Positions 1-27,914 of a DNA stretch of 64,000 bases are shown here, piece after piece (positions within the stretch are counted from its first letter, which is position 1; every line of letters starts with the position of its first letter). Where the stretch lies: the NCBI RefSeq assembly GCF_022458985.1, contig NC_061788.1:2067826-2131825 (forward strand). Reading direction: 5' to 3'. The position numbers were made by a program, and so were the translations under genes. Below the pieces are notes generated by a model, which saw nothing but the letters and a program-made list of their open reading frames with translations, was not told the origin of the DNA and made no database searches. This stretch comes from Mugil cephalus (Eukaryota; Chordata; Actinopteri; Mugiliformes; Mugilidae).

Positions 1-130
1 AGACTTTCAGAGTCAGAGTCAAGTCTTTTGTCCTCTCAGATATAAGTCTCAAAATAAGTGGCCAGTCTCTTAACCAGGTCTGAGTCAAGTCTTTGGACAG
101 TCAGGGGACTAGTCCCTATTCCAAGTCTAG
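1..130. repeat. Degenerate AAGTC-rich repeat in cnnm3 intron 1
   Basis: The visible part of cnnm3 intron 1 consists of variants of AGTCAAGTCTTTGGACAG and similar short words. The same family reappears at 1890-2540 upstream of the gene. Confidence 0.6.
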
Positions 131-203
131 TCTTCAGACTCTGGAGGGTAAAATAAAAAGCCATGAAAGCGTGTTGACCTCGCAGCTTCTCCCGGACACT
201 CAC

Positions 204-902
204 CAAGAAGTTCCCCCTCCTCCTGATGGGCTCCAGGCGCTTCGCGGCCCGCTTCTCCTCCTCGGAGCCGCAGCTGTGGAGGACGTAGAGCTCCACGGGG
301 TCCAGCCACAGGAGGCTCAGGTTCACCGTCCTCAGCGCCGCGCACACCAGCAGCATCAGCACGACCAGCACGGCCAGACCCCACGGCGGGATGTGATCCT
401 CGGGCAGACCGGTGTCGGTGCTGATCCGCAGCCTGTCCGGACCCACGGACGCCCACTCCCCCTCGCTCAGCACGCACAGGTGGTAGTAGATCAGCTCGCC
501 CCCTGCGGAGATGCTGCCCCTCCGGACGTCCACCGTCAGCAGCCCGCTGAACTTCTCATCCGGGATGAACCCGTCCCTCACCTGGAAGGCGGAGTCCCGG
601 CGGCTGGACTCGTCCCCGCACGGGTCCGGAGCATCGCCCACCGCCCCGGCCGCCCCGCCACTTGCCCCTGCGAACGCCACCCACGGCCAGCTTCCATTCA
701 GATTATCCCCGAAGAGACGGAGCTCGAACGTGGCTCCTTCTGGCGCAGAGATGATCCGATCCTTCATGCACACCAGAGCCGCCGGGTCTTCCAGTCGCAG
801 CCCCAGAACCTTCGGGGCTTCCTGGCTGCAGGCGCCGCTCCTGATCCCGCACAACAACAATATCATCAACAGGAACCGTAGACCTGCCAAGCTGGCCACC
901 AT
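204..902 (-). CDS. cnnm3: CNNM3-like metal transport mediator, first coding exon only (gene truncated by window edge)
   Basis: This is the N-terminal 233 residues of a cyclin M (CNNM) family membrane protein, a family linked to Mg2+ homeostasis. It begins with a hydrophobic signal segment (residues 1-25). An extracellular domain follows, with KVLGLRLED and FELRLFGDNLNGSWPWVAF, matching the CNNM3 pattern (VLG..LE, LLRLFG, SWSWVA). A membrane segment near residues 175-195 starts the DUF21 domain, then LDPVELYVLHSCGSEEEKR and the RLEPIRR motif. The weak LDPVEL version of the usual [14 protein letters not shown] favours CNNM3 over CNNM2 or CNNM4. The start is the ATG at 902. The exon ends in phase 0 at a good donor (TTG|GTGAGTGT), so the 288-residue open frame that continues to position 36 is intron read-through. 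The remaining exons lie to the left. It sits downstream of cnnm4 on the same strand, as in mammals. Confidence 0.88.
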
Positions 903-1040
903 ATTGGATCTGGGCAGCCTGGCTCCGTGATGGTCATGTGATCGAGCCCCGCAGCGGCCCCGCCCACCGGGAAGTAGGCGGGCTAAGCGAGGACGAACGA
1001 ACGCAAGGAAACTGAGACTGTATGGCGGCCATTTTGGTGC
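903..1040 (-). promoter_or_regulatory. cnnm3: Probable cnnm3 promoter / 5' UTR
   Basis: This GC-rich stretch lies directly upstream of the cnnm3 ATG. It carries a TCATGTG M-box-like E-box at 934-940 and a YY1-like ATGGCGGCCATTTTG at 1022-1036. No TATA box is evident. Promoter function is inferred from position and composition. Confidence 0.45.
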
Positions 1041-1889
1041 AACTCAAACGGGGTTCCTGATGGATTAACAGACATTCTGGCTCAAGAATCTTAACGTTTT
1101 CTTTTTTGTTATTGAGACGTGTGAAAAAAAGCGTGTGAAAAGCAGCGAGTTGGCGTTAGGGTGAGAAGAAGAGGAGTTTTTTTATCCTAGAGTTCACAAA
1201 AACAAGTCATTAAACACCGTGGACCTCAGCTGGAGTCACTGAATTAATCACATCATTGTTTGATTTACTCTTTACTGAAACAAATCTATATTGTGTGCAA
1301 CTTAGACTTAAATTATAGAATACAAGTTAAATCTAGTAAAATAAAATGAAAAAAAAAATAGGCAAAAATGTACAGAATTAACATATGATTACAGAATTAG
1401 CATATAAAACACCAGGGCAAGTTGTGTCATCTCTGAAGAGCAGTGAGTTGGAGTCACATATTTTCCACTAAAGTATCGTCTGCTTATGATTAAAGATATT
1501 AAACCATTTATTATTCCCTGGCTGTGACTTTATGGGTTCGTAAATATGAGGCGGGAAACAATCCGTTTTCTTGGTATCTTCTCAGTACAAAGTTCCCTCT
1601 GTGTTATTATCTCTGCTGCTGACAGGGGCTGATTAAAGTCATGTGGGGCCCGGGGGCAGAAATCTGTTGTTGGGCCCCCATTGCACCCCCAACTGTATAT
1701 CTGATTGACAGACTATTCATTGGCTACAGAATAATAATCTGACATATTTTTAATGAATAAAAATAAAGTTTACTCGGTCCACTTGTTTTAAACAAGGATA
1801 AAATGCTGTAACATTTTTTTTAAATCTTCCCGCCTTTAATTTATTGATCGTAGCCTGAGACTAACATTAATAAACAATGCAAGCATGAC

Positions 1890-2540
1890 TGAGGGTTTTC
1901 AACTCCAAATCTACAGTCTAACCTCTTGAAAGTTCTATAGAAGACAAATTCAAGTCAAGTCTAATTTCCTTTGGACCAAATCCGAGTGAAATCTTTAACG
2001 TCTTTAGAGAACTGGTCAGAGCCAAACGAAGACATGAAAGCTTTAAGGACCAGTCCAAATTAAGTGTCAAGAGTTTAGAGAGATAATACAAGTCATGTCA
2101 AAGTCTCTTTAAGACAAGTTAAGAGTTAGTCTTTGACAACTTAAGTTCATTCATGTATTGCAGATAAAAAGTCTGTAGAAGACAAGTCCAAGTTTCAAAA
2201 TAGTATCTAAACACATATTTCTATAAAGTCCAAATTATTAAAGTCAAATATTTTAGTTCCAGTCTGAGTCAAGTCTATGGTCTTTAGAGAACAAGTACTA
2301 GTCAGCTCTCAGACTTTTCATGATTGGTCCAAAGACTCGTCCAGATAATTCCCATGACTTTCGAACTTTCGAAATCGAAGTCACACTATAGATAAAGACT
2401 TTGTAAGACATGATTACATGTCCAAGTCCAGGCAGGTGTCAAGTGTTCTGGACAAATTCTATCATCAAACCTCAAGTTCTTAGACGACTAATCCTAGTTT
2501 TTGGTACAAGTCCAAGACAAGTTTTGATTTTCTAAAGGTG
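1890..2540. repeat. Degenerate AAGTC-rich repeat block
   Basis: About 650 bp is built from diverged copies of words such as AGTCAAGTCT and AAGACAAGTCCAAGT, spaced irregularly at 20-60 bp. It is a decayed minisatellite of the same family as the first 130 bases of the window. The two blocks therefore flank the first exon of cnnm3. Confidence 0.6.
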
Positions 2541-4063
2541 AATAAGCAGGAAGCTAGCTTGCTAACTTTTTAGGCAAACTTTCACTTAGCAGGAATTAGC
2601 TGAGTTGCTAATGGGACAATAAGTAATTTTTGGAGCAGGCCATACTCCAGTTAAGAGATTAAATAAAACTGGGTGGTGCAATACATCAGTACACAAACAA
2701 AGTAAGCTAGCATCCACTATTTTGGACATTTTTTCTTTTTTTTTCATGGGTATTTCTGTTTTAAAGACTAACCATCCTTTATAGGTATATATTTGTCTTT
2801 TAATTTGTATTAAATTGACAATAAAAGACTCATACATGGCTGGTACAGAGAAGCAAATAATAAAAACCTTGTAAACATGCTGGTCGATCTGAAATGAGCC
2901 ACGTTTTGTTTCCTTCAAGACACAGAATCAAACAGATTTGTTGTAGAGAAATATATCTCAGGTTTATTAACCTCTTAGATTTCTTCAAATGTCTTACAGT
3001 AGTTATATAAAACAGTTTGTACACATTGCTTTAAGTCACACAGTCCATCTCTCTGCTCAACCTCTGCCATGAAACAAAAAGAGAAAGTCAAGCATGTTGC
3101 AGCATCGTCTGAATAATCAAACCTGCCAAACCGGTATTTTGCATCCACTGTACATAGCCTGCAGAAATGAAAAGGAAAAACAGAATTCTAGGTTTTTATT
3201 TGTATTGTATTAAATGAGTATTGAGTTCTTGACTCGTCTTTAATCTGCACGGCATCTCTGAACGAATCAATAGTTTATAAACTGCATGCAAAGAAATCCT
3301 GACAGGGATGTTATGTGGATGTGACCGACTCCACTAAACCTCCAACCAGTGAATGATACAGTGTGGAAATGTCACTCCTGAAAATATTTAACCCTCGTAC
3401 AGGTCTAATCATCACACCGCTGCAGGGCTAAAAACAACACCCCAGGAGTTGCTGATAAACCCGGCAGCCCTGCTCTAGTTCCATGATTTAAAAGAAGCCA
3501 AAGGAATTTCAATACTTCCACGCAGCAGGAGTGGAGACGAGGGCAGAGTGAGAAAACAAACCAGGAAAAGGAAACGGGAGATTTTGGCAGAGAAAACAAC
3601 AAAAGCTTTGGTTGTCATGTCTTAAGACAAAAGTAAATAAAAGCTACAGAAGAGAGAACGAGTAAAATATTACTTGAGGTCAACTTTGTGCAAAGTTTAT
3701 TGCTATGTAATGCCTTCCCTAAAATAACAATGGAAACAAAACATCTCTCTTTATAAATACTTTCCCAACACGTCTCTCATGTTACAATATTTACAGTAGT
3801 AGAACGCAAACAGCAGTCAGGGAACTGAACACAGTGTTTTATGGGCGAAGAAACCCAATCAAAGCTGCGTCTCACAGCTGGAAGCCCGTTTTTAAAGAAA
3901 CATAAATAAATACAATAAATACAACTTTAACAATTTTCACATTTCCGAACCGTCAGCCAACCAGTGGCTTCACAGGAGCCACGAAAACCAAATGCTACAT
4001 GAGACGTATGAGCCAGCGTACAGGCCTAGAGTCTCTTAAAGTCGAGGGTAAGGCTATGATGAC

Positions 4064-4176
4064 TATACACTCACTGGCCCAAACATTAGGTACAATAGTG
4101 AATCCTGCATAAGCTAAGCTAAACTGTTGCATTCGTTTTCACTAGTGTCCCTAATGAAGTGGCCGGTGGGTGTATA
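4064..4176. mobile_element. Short Tc1/mariner-type MITE (TTATTAGGTACA family)
   Basis: This 113-bp element runs from TATACACTCACTGGCCC to CTAATGAAGTGGCCGGTGGG and ends in TGTATA. The two ends are about 30-bp imperfect inverted repeats with TA at the outer edge. The end sequence (CACTGGCC...ATTAGGTACA) is the terminal repeat of a very common fish Tc1-like transposon. It has no coding capacity. Confidence 0.7.
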
Positions 4177-5597
4177 TTTACATTAAATGAGCAGGATTTC
4201 AGCTTCAAGTCTGAACCATCCCACTGAATCTGATCTGTGCCCATCTACCTCTAGGTGGCCCCCCGGGGCAAATATGAGCTAGCGGGCGTCCCGTTAGCGA
4301 AACTGAAATAATAACTGCAGGAGTGTAACGGCGTACGCTGTTCATTTCCTGTTATTAAAAGATGACATCAGATATTTCTGCACTTCCATGGAAGACATTT
4401 TGGGTTAGCATTTCAAGCTACGTAATTCGTATTAATTGTCTGCTCAGACATGTCTGCTCAAACAAGCTAACATGGAAATACCAAAAAGCCTAAATGTTTG
4501 GCCTAGTGGTCAATCATGGTATTGCAAGGAGAAAAAAACTCTCCATACTCTGGGGATCTCTATCTTCACCAGACTCCCAGCTAATTCAAAACTAGTCAAA
4601 GAGGCGGAGTATAGCTAGCAACCTGTAAGGACATCCAATTCTTACTCAAACTGTAATTATGCCCTTAATTATGCATACGTTTAAACACGATTCTCCATTT
4701 GTAGTTTTCATGAATTGAGAAATCAGCTCGACAGACTCTAAAAATGTCTATTTGGACATTTTAACGTGGAGGTTTATGGGGTATGATTTGCTTTTGGAGC
4801 CAGCATCTAGTGGCCGTTAGTGGAACTGCAGTTTTGGGTATTTCCATGTTAACTTTTACTTTCATCCTTGCTGTAATTTTGTCTTAGTGGCCATTCAACC
4901 ACCATTTTGAAAGACACGTAATTATAACTACTCTAGACTTTAAATAAATTATTTCAACCAATGTCTCCAGAGATTTGGTACCATTAGCGCATTACCGCTA
5001 CACTCCTACGTGAAGGTCTTTAAACCAGATTTTGTCCCTTCAAGAGAAAACCTTCACATTAAAAAATAAACTCTAACAGGTCTGTCCCGAATGAGACCTG
5101 GTGCCCGATTTGCCCAGTTGAGACAAATGCTTTGGAAAATTCACCTTCTCAGATTTAAGCTACATAGCTTGGAAATGTTTCTTTTAAATCAGTGCTAGCT
5201 TATACAGCAGTATCTTTTCAAATAAATATATCTCACTGTATCGTCAATAAAATACTTCATCTATACAGTCAGTTAAATCGTTTTATACACAGGAAACAAA
5301 TAATAGGTCGGTCACATGGTAGCAGCGTTAGCATCGCGCTCAGACCGCCGCTGAGCCGCTACACTTTCTCTTTCTTTGTGTGAATCTCTTCAACGTCCTC
5401 TACATGCTTTCCAAAAACATTAAAGTTTCATTTACACATGTTTAAAATTTACGTTACATTATGTCAAGTATATGAATGAATCCCTGGTCTGGAATGTAGA
5501 GGGAGGTTTTAGAAGAAGGGTTCATGTGTTCAACGTGTTTGTTCATTAAATCCCGACATGTCATTGTGCAATCAGATATCAATGCTTCAACCTGGGC

Positions 5598-6182
5598 TAA
5601 CTGTTAGCTTAGCACAAACAAAAAGTGGGGGCGGGTTGCAGATTACGACTGACAGGTGGCTCCCCCTGTCAGACAAAATGCTAACATCCACGCGATGCTA
5701 ATGATGTAAACTGATACAGTTTTTATAAGAAAAATATTAACGCCTCTCAATGGATTTATGGAGAAAACATCTGATTTTGATGAGATACCGGCGTCAATGA
5801 AGGCCAAGTAAAAAACAACAAACAACAACAACAAAAATATTACATTTCGTCAACGTAACGTTAAAGGTTAGCCTAGCTTGTTAATTGTTGCTTGTTTTTT
5901 GCCTGTTTCTAATCTTTGCAGCTGCCTCCTCATCAGTTATTAAAGTTAGCCTATTTTTTAGCTTAGCACAACCAAAAAGTGGGGGCTGGTTGCAGAAAGA
6001 GTGCTTTGCCATTACGACTGACGGGTGACTCCCCCTACTGGCCAATACGGTAACATCCATGCAATGTTAAAAATGTAAACTGATACAGTTTTTTTTCATC
6101 TTCACCTGCATCGCACACAAAAATATTATCGCCTTTTGATTGATTTATCCAGAAAATATTTGATCTGAAGTAAGCGGAGGCT
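5598..6182. repeat. Direct duplication of a ~220-bp segment
   Basis: The segments 5598-5808 and 5952-6182 align along their length. Shared blocks are TTAGCTTAGCACAA, AAAAAGTGGGGGC, TTACGACTGAC, CTCCCCCT, GATGTAAACTGATACAGTTT (AAATGTAAACTG... in the second copy), and the stretch around GGATTTATGGAGAAAACAT (GATTTATCCAGAAAATAT in the second). Divergence is roughly a quarter by eye. They are either an old tandem duplication or two insertions of one repeat family. Confidence 0.6.
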
Positions 6183-7979
6183 AGTTTCTAGCTTTTTGTA
6201 ACGTCTCGTCTGAACAAACCAGGTTAGGAATAGTCGTATTTGCTTAAATATACTTGTAGTATGCTAACGATTAGCAAAGCCTCAAATGTAAAAATGAATG
6301 TAACATTTCAAAACTAGAACTATGAAGAAGTGTTTTAGCAACGAAGACGAATGGAAAAATAATCAACAGCTGTTTTAACGTTAATAGTTAGCTTCGTCTG
6401 CTACCTGGTGCTTGTTGTTGACATGTTCCCGTGATTTGTCCGTGTGAGTTTTTCTCCACATCGTAGTAAAATACTGAAAAATATCTATGGAGGACGATGG
6501 ATCAACGTAAAACGTAACCAGCCCAACACTTTCTGATTCAGCTCATTTGGATTTTTAACAACCAGTCCCATAAATAAATAATAAATTAGCGCCTATTTTA
6601 ATTAAAATCCAACAAACTGTGCTGTGAACAGACATGCTACTAGAAGCTCTGGGTTATCTGGTTCAAGTGGTTGAATATTAAACAGCGTCAAACTAAACCT
6701 CCACTAACTCAATGGAAATAAATAAAAAAGAAAAGGCCAGTGTAATTTATAACCAGGAGTTTGTGTTGCAACGAGCTGAGATCCAGTTTTCTCTGCTCCG
6801 CTGAAGCTTTGAGAAGGAGCTGCAGTTAAATTCACAGTGAGGGATTTTTGGAGGAAGACAGCGTCAGTGCAGCTCGTCCTTTAACTTCTGCTACGACGTT
6901 TTCAAGAAACCAAAGCAAGAAGGAAATAAATAAATAAAGTCTAAAATAGAAAAACAACAAGTCGAATGTCAAACACATATAAAATGTTCCTCAAAATAAA
7001 TATTTCTAACATCATTCTTGGAAATTAAATAACTTAAAACACGTTGCCTTCAGGTGCTCGGCCTTCACATCCTAAGCGATGTTACATTTAAGGACCATAT
7101 CAGCATGTTCGCATCTTTTAGCCCCTTTATTCAAACCTACGTATAATCGCCATAACCGCTGGATTTTCCCAGATTTATAGATTAGTTTCTCCGATTATCA
7201 CAAAGGTTTCGGTTTCCACACTTTTCTGTTAGAAACAAAGATAATTAGCAAACTCTCAGAAATGTTTGTAATACATTTAAAACAATGTAAATTGCTAATT
7301 TGTCATTTAAAAACTAAAGAATATTTGATATATTTACACTGAGCGTGTTTTTTCACTACATTTCTTCCAGTTATTTTCTAACAATTAAGTTTAAATTAAA
7401 TAAACTTCATTGTTAATTTAGGACTGAGTTTTATTCTTTAACGTGGGCAAACAAAAAACCCAGAATGTTTGTCAAAAAGTCAGCGGTGATTTTAGGTGTT
7501 TTGATATAAATGGGTTAAAACATGCAGCCGTGTGGTAGTTTAACTGCAGAAGCCGTTCAGTACAGTGAATCTGGTCGTTTTGCTGGTACTTGAATTGACA
7601 CAGATAAATCCATTCACATCCGTCACGGCTAATTAAAAAAAAAAAAAAAAGTTTCATAAAGTCAAAGAAGTCAAACAGCTCATCTACACAAACAGAACAA
7701 TCTAAATCTGCACAAAGAACCTTCCACGTCCACTTAGTAACTTCTGGAAGTCTCAATCTTTGGTGAAACCAAAATAAAATAAAATTCAGAGGTAAATTAA
7801 ATAAAACTCAATGAGGAAACCGTGTAGCACAGACACTGTTTTTGATTGTCTCACCAGAGATGACTTAAAGGGTCCGTCCACGTAAATTAACAAAAACCTA
7901 AAGATTGTTTCATGTGCAGAGGATTTGACGTAAAACGGGTTCAAAATAAAATGGAGGTAAATGGAAACGTGTTTGTGAT

Positions 7980-8170
7980 GCTCGAAGCAAAGAAAATTGC
8001 ACTTGAAATATAAGAAACTTAAAGCTGAACTGTCCTTCGAACTCTCTTTTGTCTGAATCTACACATTTAATGTGACACTGAACAGTGTAAAAGAGAAAAC
8101 TAAAAGATGAACTATGATTCAAACTGAGCTCATGTTTGTCTGTGAAAGTACAAATTGATTTTCTAATTTA
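7980..8170. repeat. Repeat copy A flanking the last cnnm4 exon
   Basis: Starting at AATTGCACTTGAAATATAAG and ending at GTACAAATTGATTTTCTAAT, this segment matches 9990-10230 in the same orientation. Shared words include ACTTAAAGCTGAACTGT, TTTGTCTGAATCTA and TTTGTCTGTGAAAGTACAAA. A weaker third copy lies at about 8225-8290. Confidence 0.65.
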
Positions 8171-8865
8171 AGAAAATGGAAAAGATGCAAGATCCAAGAT
8201 GCACTTGGAAAAAACAACAACAACTAAAAGCTGATTTGTGACTTAAATGAAGTTCACTTTTGTCTGTCAACGGAAATTTGTTTGTGTCACTCAAAACATG
8301 GAAAATTACTTTTAGAAATCAGACGAGTGAAGGTTTAATTTCAGTTTTTAGTTCTCTGAATTCACTTTAGTCCCATGTTTGTTTTGTGACAGTGTGAGAT
8401 ACTTAAAATCAATGGATGTCAATGGCAGCATGAGAGTGTAAAACAGGGAGTTAATAAGGAAATTATTCTAAATGATGAGGCTGAGTGGATATAATTTAAA
8501 ACCAACACTAATGTAGGGGACCAGAGGTTATGGACAGTTTTGACTAAATAGTGGGAGTCAACATTAATAAACTTTTCACAAACCCAGGAGATTATTTCAC
8601 TGCTGTTGAATTAAATCTGTACTGAACTACCTGTAAGATAATTTAGGTGAACTAACCCTTTAGAGACACTCGGCCCGGTCGTTTTTTTTTCCACCGTACT
8701 CACTCACGTTCCTGCTTCCTCTCTGTTCTCAGGTTTTTTGTTGGTGTGAGGAGGGGAACATGCAGGAATAGGATACAGGAGGATCTCTGCTGGTCTCTGA
8801 GATGTGCTGATCCTCGGACAGAACAGTTCAACAAACAGGAACAGGAAGTAGCGCCGTGTTTTTCC

Positions 8866-26332
<17,467 letters not shown>

Positions 26333-26720
26333 GTTTGTTTCTCTGCTCGGGCGACCTGCGGGCTGACGTCATTTACTCATGTCCGAGCCCGGCCCCGCCC
26401 CCGTCCCCGACCAAACACACGCCTCCGTTAACACCGCCCCGCACCGCCTACCGGGCAGCGACAGGTAGAGCTACAACAAACAAACGAGCTCCCCCTCCCT
26501 CCCTCTCTCTCCCACGCCTCTCACTGGTTTTTATTTCATTTTATTTTATTTATTTAGTTGTTTATTTATTCCTGCAGCAGCAGCAGCAGCACCCGAACAC
26601 ACCGACACCTCCCCCTCTACCTCCCCTCCTGCTGGGCACTGCGGCAGGACGCGCGCCGCTCCTGTTGCCGCTGATGCGTCCAGCGGTTTCTCATCCAATT
26701 ACATCCGGAGCCAGATGCTG
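26333..26720 (-). promoter_or_regulatory. cnnm4: cnnm4 CpG-rich promoter with perfect CRE
   Basis: The GC-rich flank upstream of the cnnm4 ATG contains a full palindromic cAMP response element, TGACGTCA, at 26364-26371, about 32 bp from the start codon. Next to it is an AP-1-like TTACTCA at 26373-26379. A CCAAT motif lies near 26695. A (CAG)n stretch (26575-26592) and (AAT/TTTA) low complexity lie between. CREB/AP-1 control is inferred from the motifs only. Confidence 0.55.
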
Positions 26721-27914
26721 TTATGTAAAAACGGCACATGTCGTCTGTGCACCCCCTCATCCTCCCCCACCATCCTCCCCCATGCTGCAGCATCCCTCTG
26801 GCTGGATGCCCTGGATGCTGAGAGCTGCAGACTCAGGATTTTCTCCTGTTATTATCTTTTTACTAATTGTGTAAAACCGCCTGATTTTATGAAGAAATGT
26901 TAAACGAATCCCATAAAAATACAATGTTCGATGATTCACAGCCTGAGCTTCACTTTACTGCATTAAAACGACTCTTTATTTAATATTTATTGGCTGCTGT
27001 TCTTCTCTGATCAGCTGTTATGTAATACATCGTCTTTTACGTCCTCTCTTATAGCGCCATCTGGTGGCGACATTAACAAATGCAGCAACACAGAAAATAA
27101 ACAGAAAGAAATAAACATATACATAATACAATTAATATTTACAGGTATCTGTAATAAGATAATATAACAAATGTATCTTAAATGTCTCTAATTATCCTCA
27201 CTATAATCTTTAGATAAATGTTTTATTTACTGGATATTTATGTAAATTGAACTGTATTTTTTTGTAAATTCTACCCATTCTCATTTTGTTTTATTCTTAT
27301 ATCTATGTCTGGTTCATATTTGTTTTTCTTATCTCGTGACTCCCAGAGGGGATCAATAAAGTGAGCTTAAATCTTCAATCGTTTTACATGATAAAGAATA
27401 AATAAAAGCACAAAACTTCACTCGAGTTTGCAATTACAGAATTGAGCTAATGCTAATCAGCTAGGCTAGGCTAGGCTAGGCTAGGCACAAGACAAAAAGA
27501 CATTGAAGGCTTTATTTGACGCTATCATGTTTCTTTCTGTGGTGATTTTGTTATTGTGTAAAAAGTGAAAGAAGAAAACAACACAAATGTTCTATGGATG
27601 AAGAATTTCTGTTTTTATTACAAGTAACATTAACATACAAACTAAAAGTAGAGTTTCTTTTATATAAATTAAAGATAAATCCAAAAATTGTATTCACATC
27701 ATCATCATTGATATTTGTTTTAACTTCACATTAGAAATAATTCTGAGCATCTTTTTAAATTGTGACACAGATTTGATATGAGATTCATTTAAATTAATCT
27801 CCTAAAGACTGTTTAAAAAAGATGGACGTCGGGACAGCTCCATGGAAGCGGACAAAAAGCGAATTTATTTTCAGCGTGATGTTTTTACTGACATGTTTCC
27901 AGGCGTGGACGTCC
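26721..27914. other. Intergenic DNA between cnnm4 promoter and SEC14-like 3' end
   Basis: AT-rich DNA with no gene. A LINE-like 3' tail (GAGGGGATCAATAAAGTGAG) lies at about 27350, and a GCTAG(G) pentamer run at 27464-27485. The plus-strand open frames at 27822-28085 overlap the SEC14-like terminal exon and are shadows. Confidence 0.55.
27614..27619 (-). terminator. Candidate polyadenylation signal of the SEC14-like gene
   Basis: AATAAA on the minus strand about 300 nt past the stop codon at 27915. It is the first one downstream in a sensible position. Inferred. Confidence 0.4.

Larger units (their letters stand above)
1041..8865. other. Intergenic DNA between cnnm3 5' end and cnnm4 stop (may include a long cnnm4 3' UTR)
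   Basis: I see no gene here; the open frames are short and unlike known proteins. The stretch contains the AAGTC block (1890-2540), a MITE (4064-4176), a duplicated segment (5598-5808 and 5952-6182), an inverted copy of the intron-1 repeat (4790-4850) and a segment repeated in cnnm4 intron 6 (7980-8170). AATAAA motifs on the minus strand are scattered through it, for example near 7430-7435, so the cnnm4 polyadenylation site cannot be placed from sequence alone. Confidence 0.5.

Noticed and set aside
204-902. cnnm3 exon as a pseudogene
   Set aside because: The frame is intact for 233 codons, ends at a strong donor and has a plausible promoter. Truncation is due to the window edge, not to visible damage.
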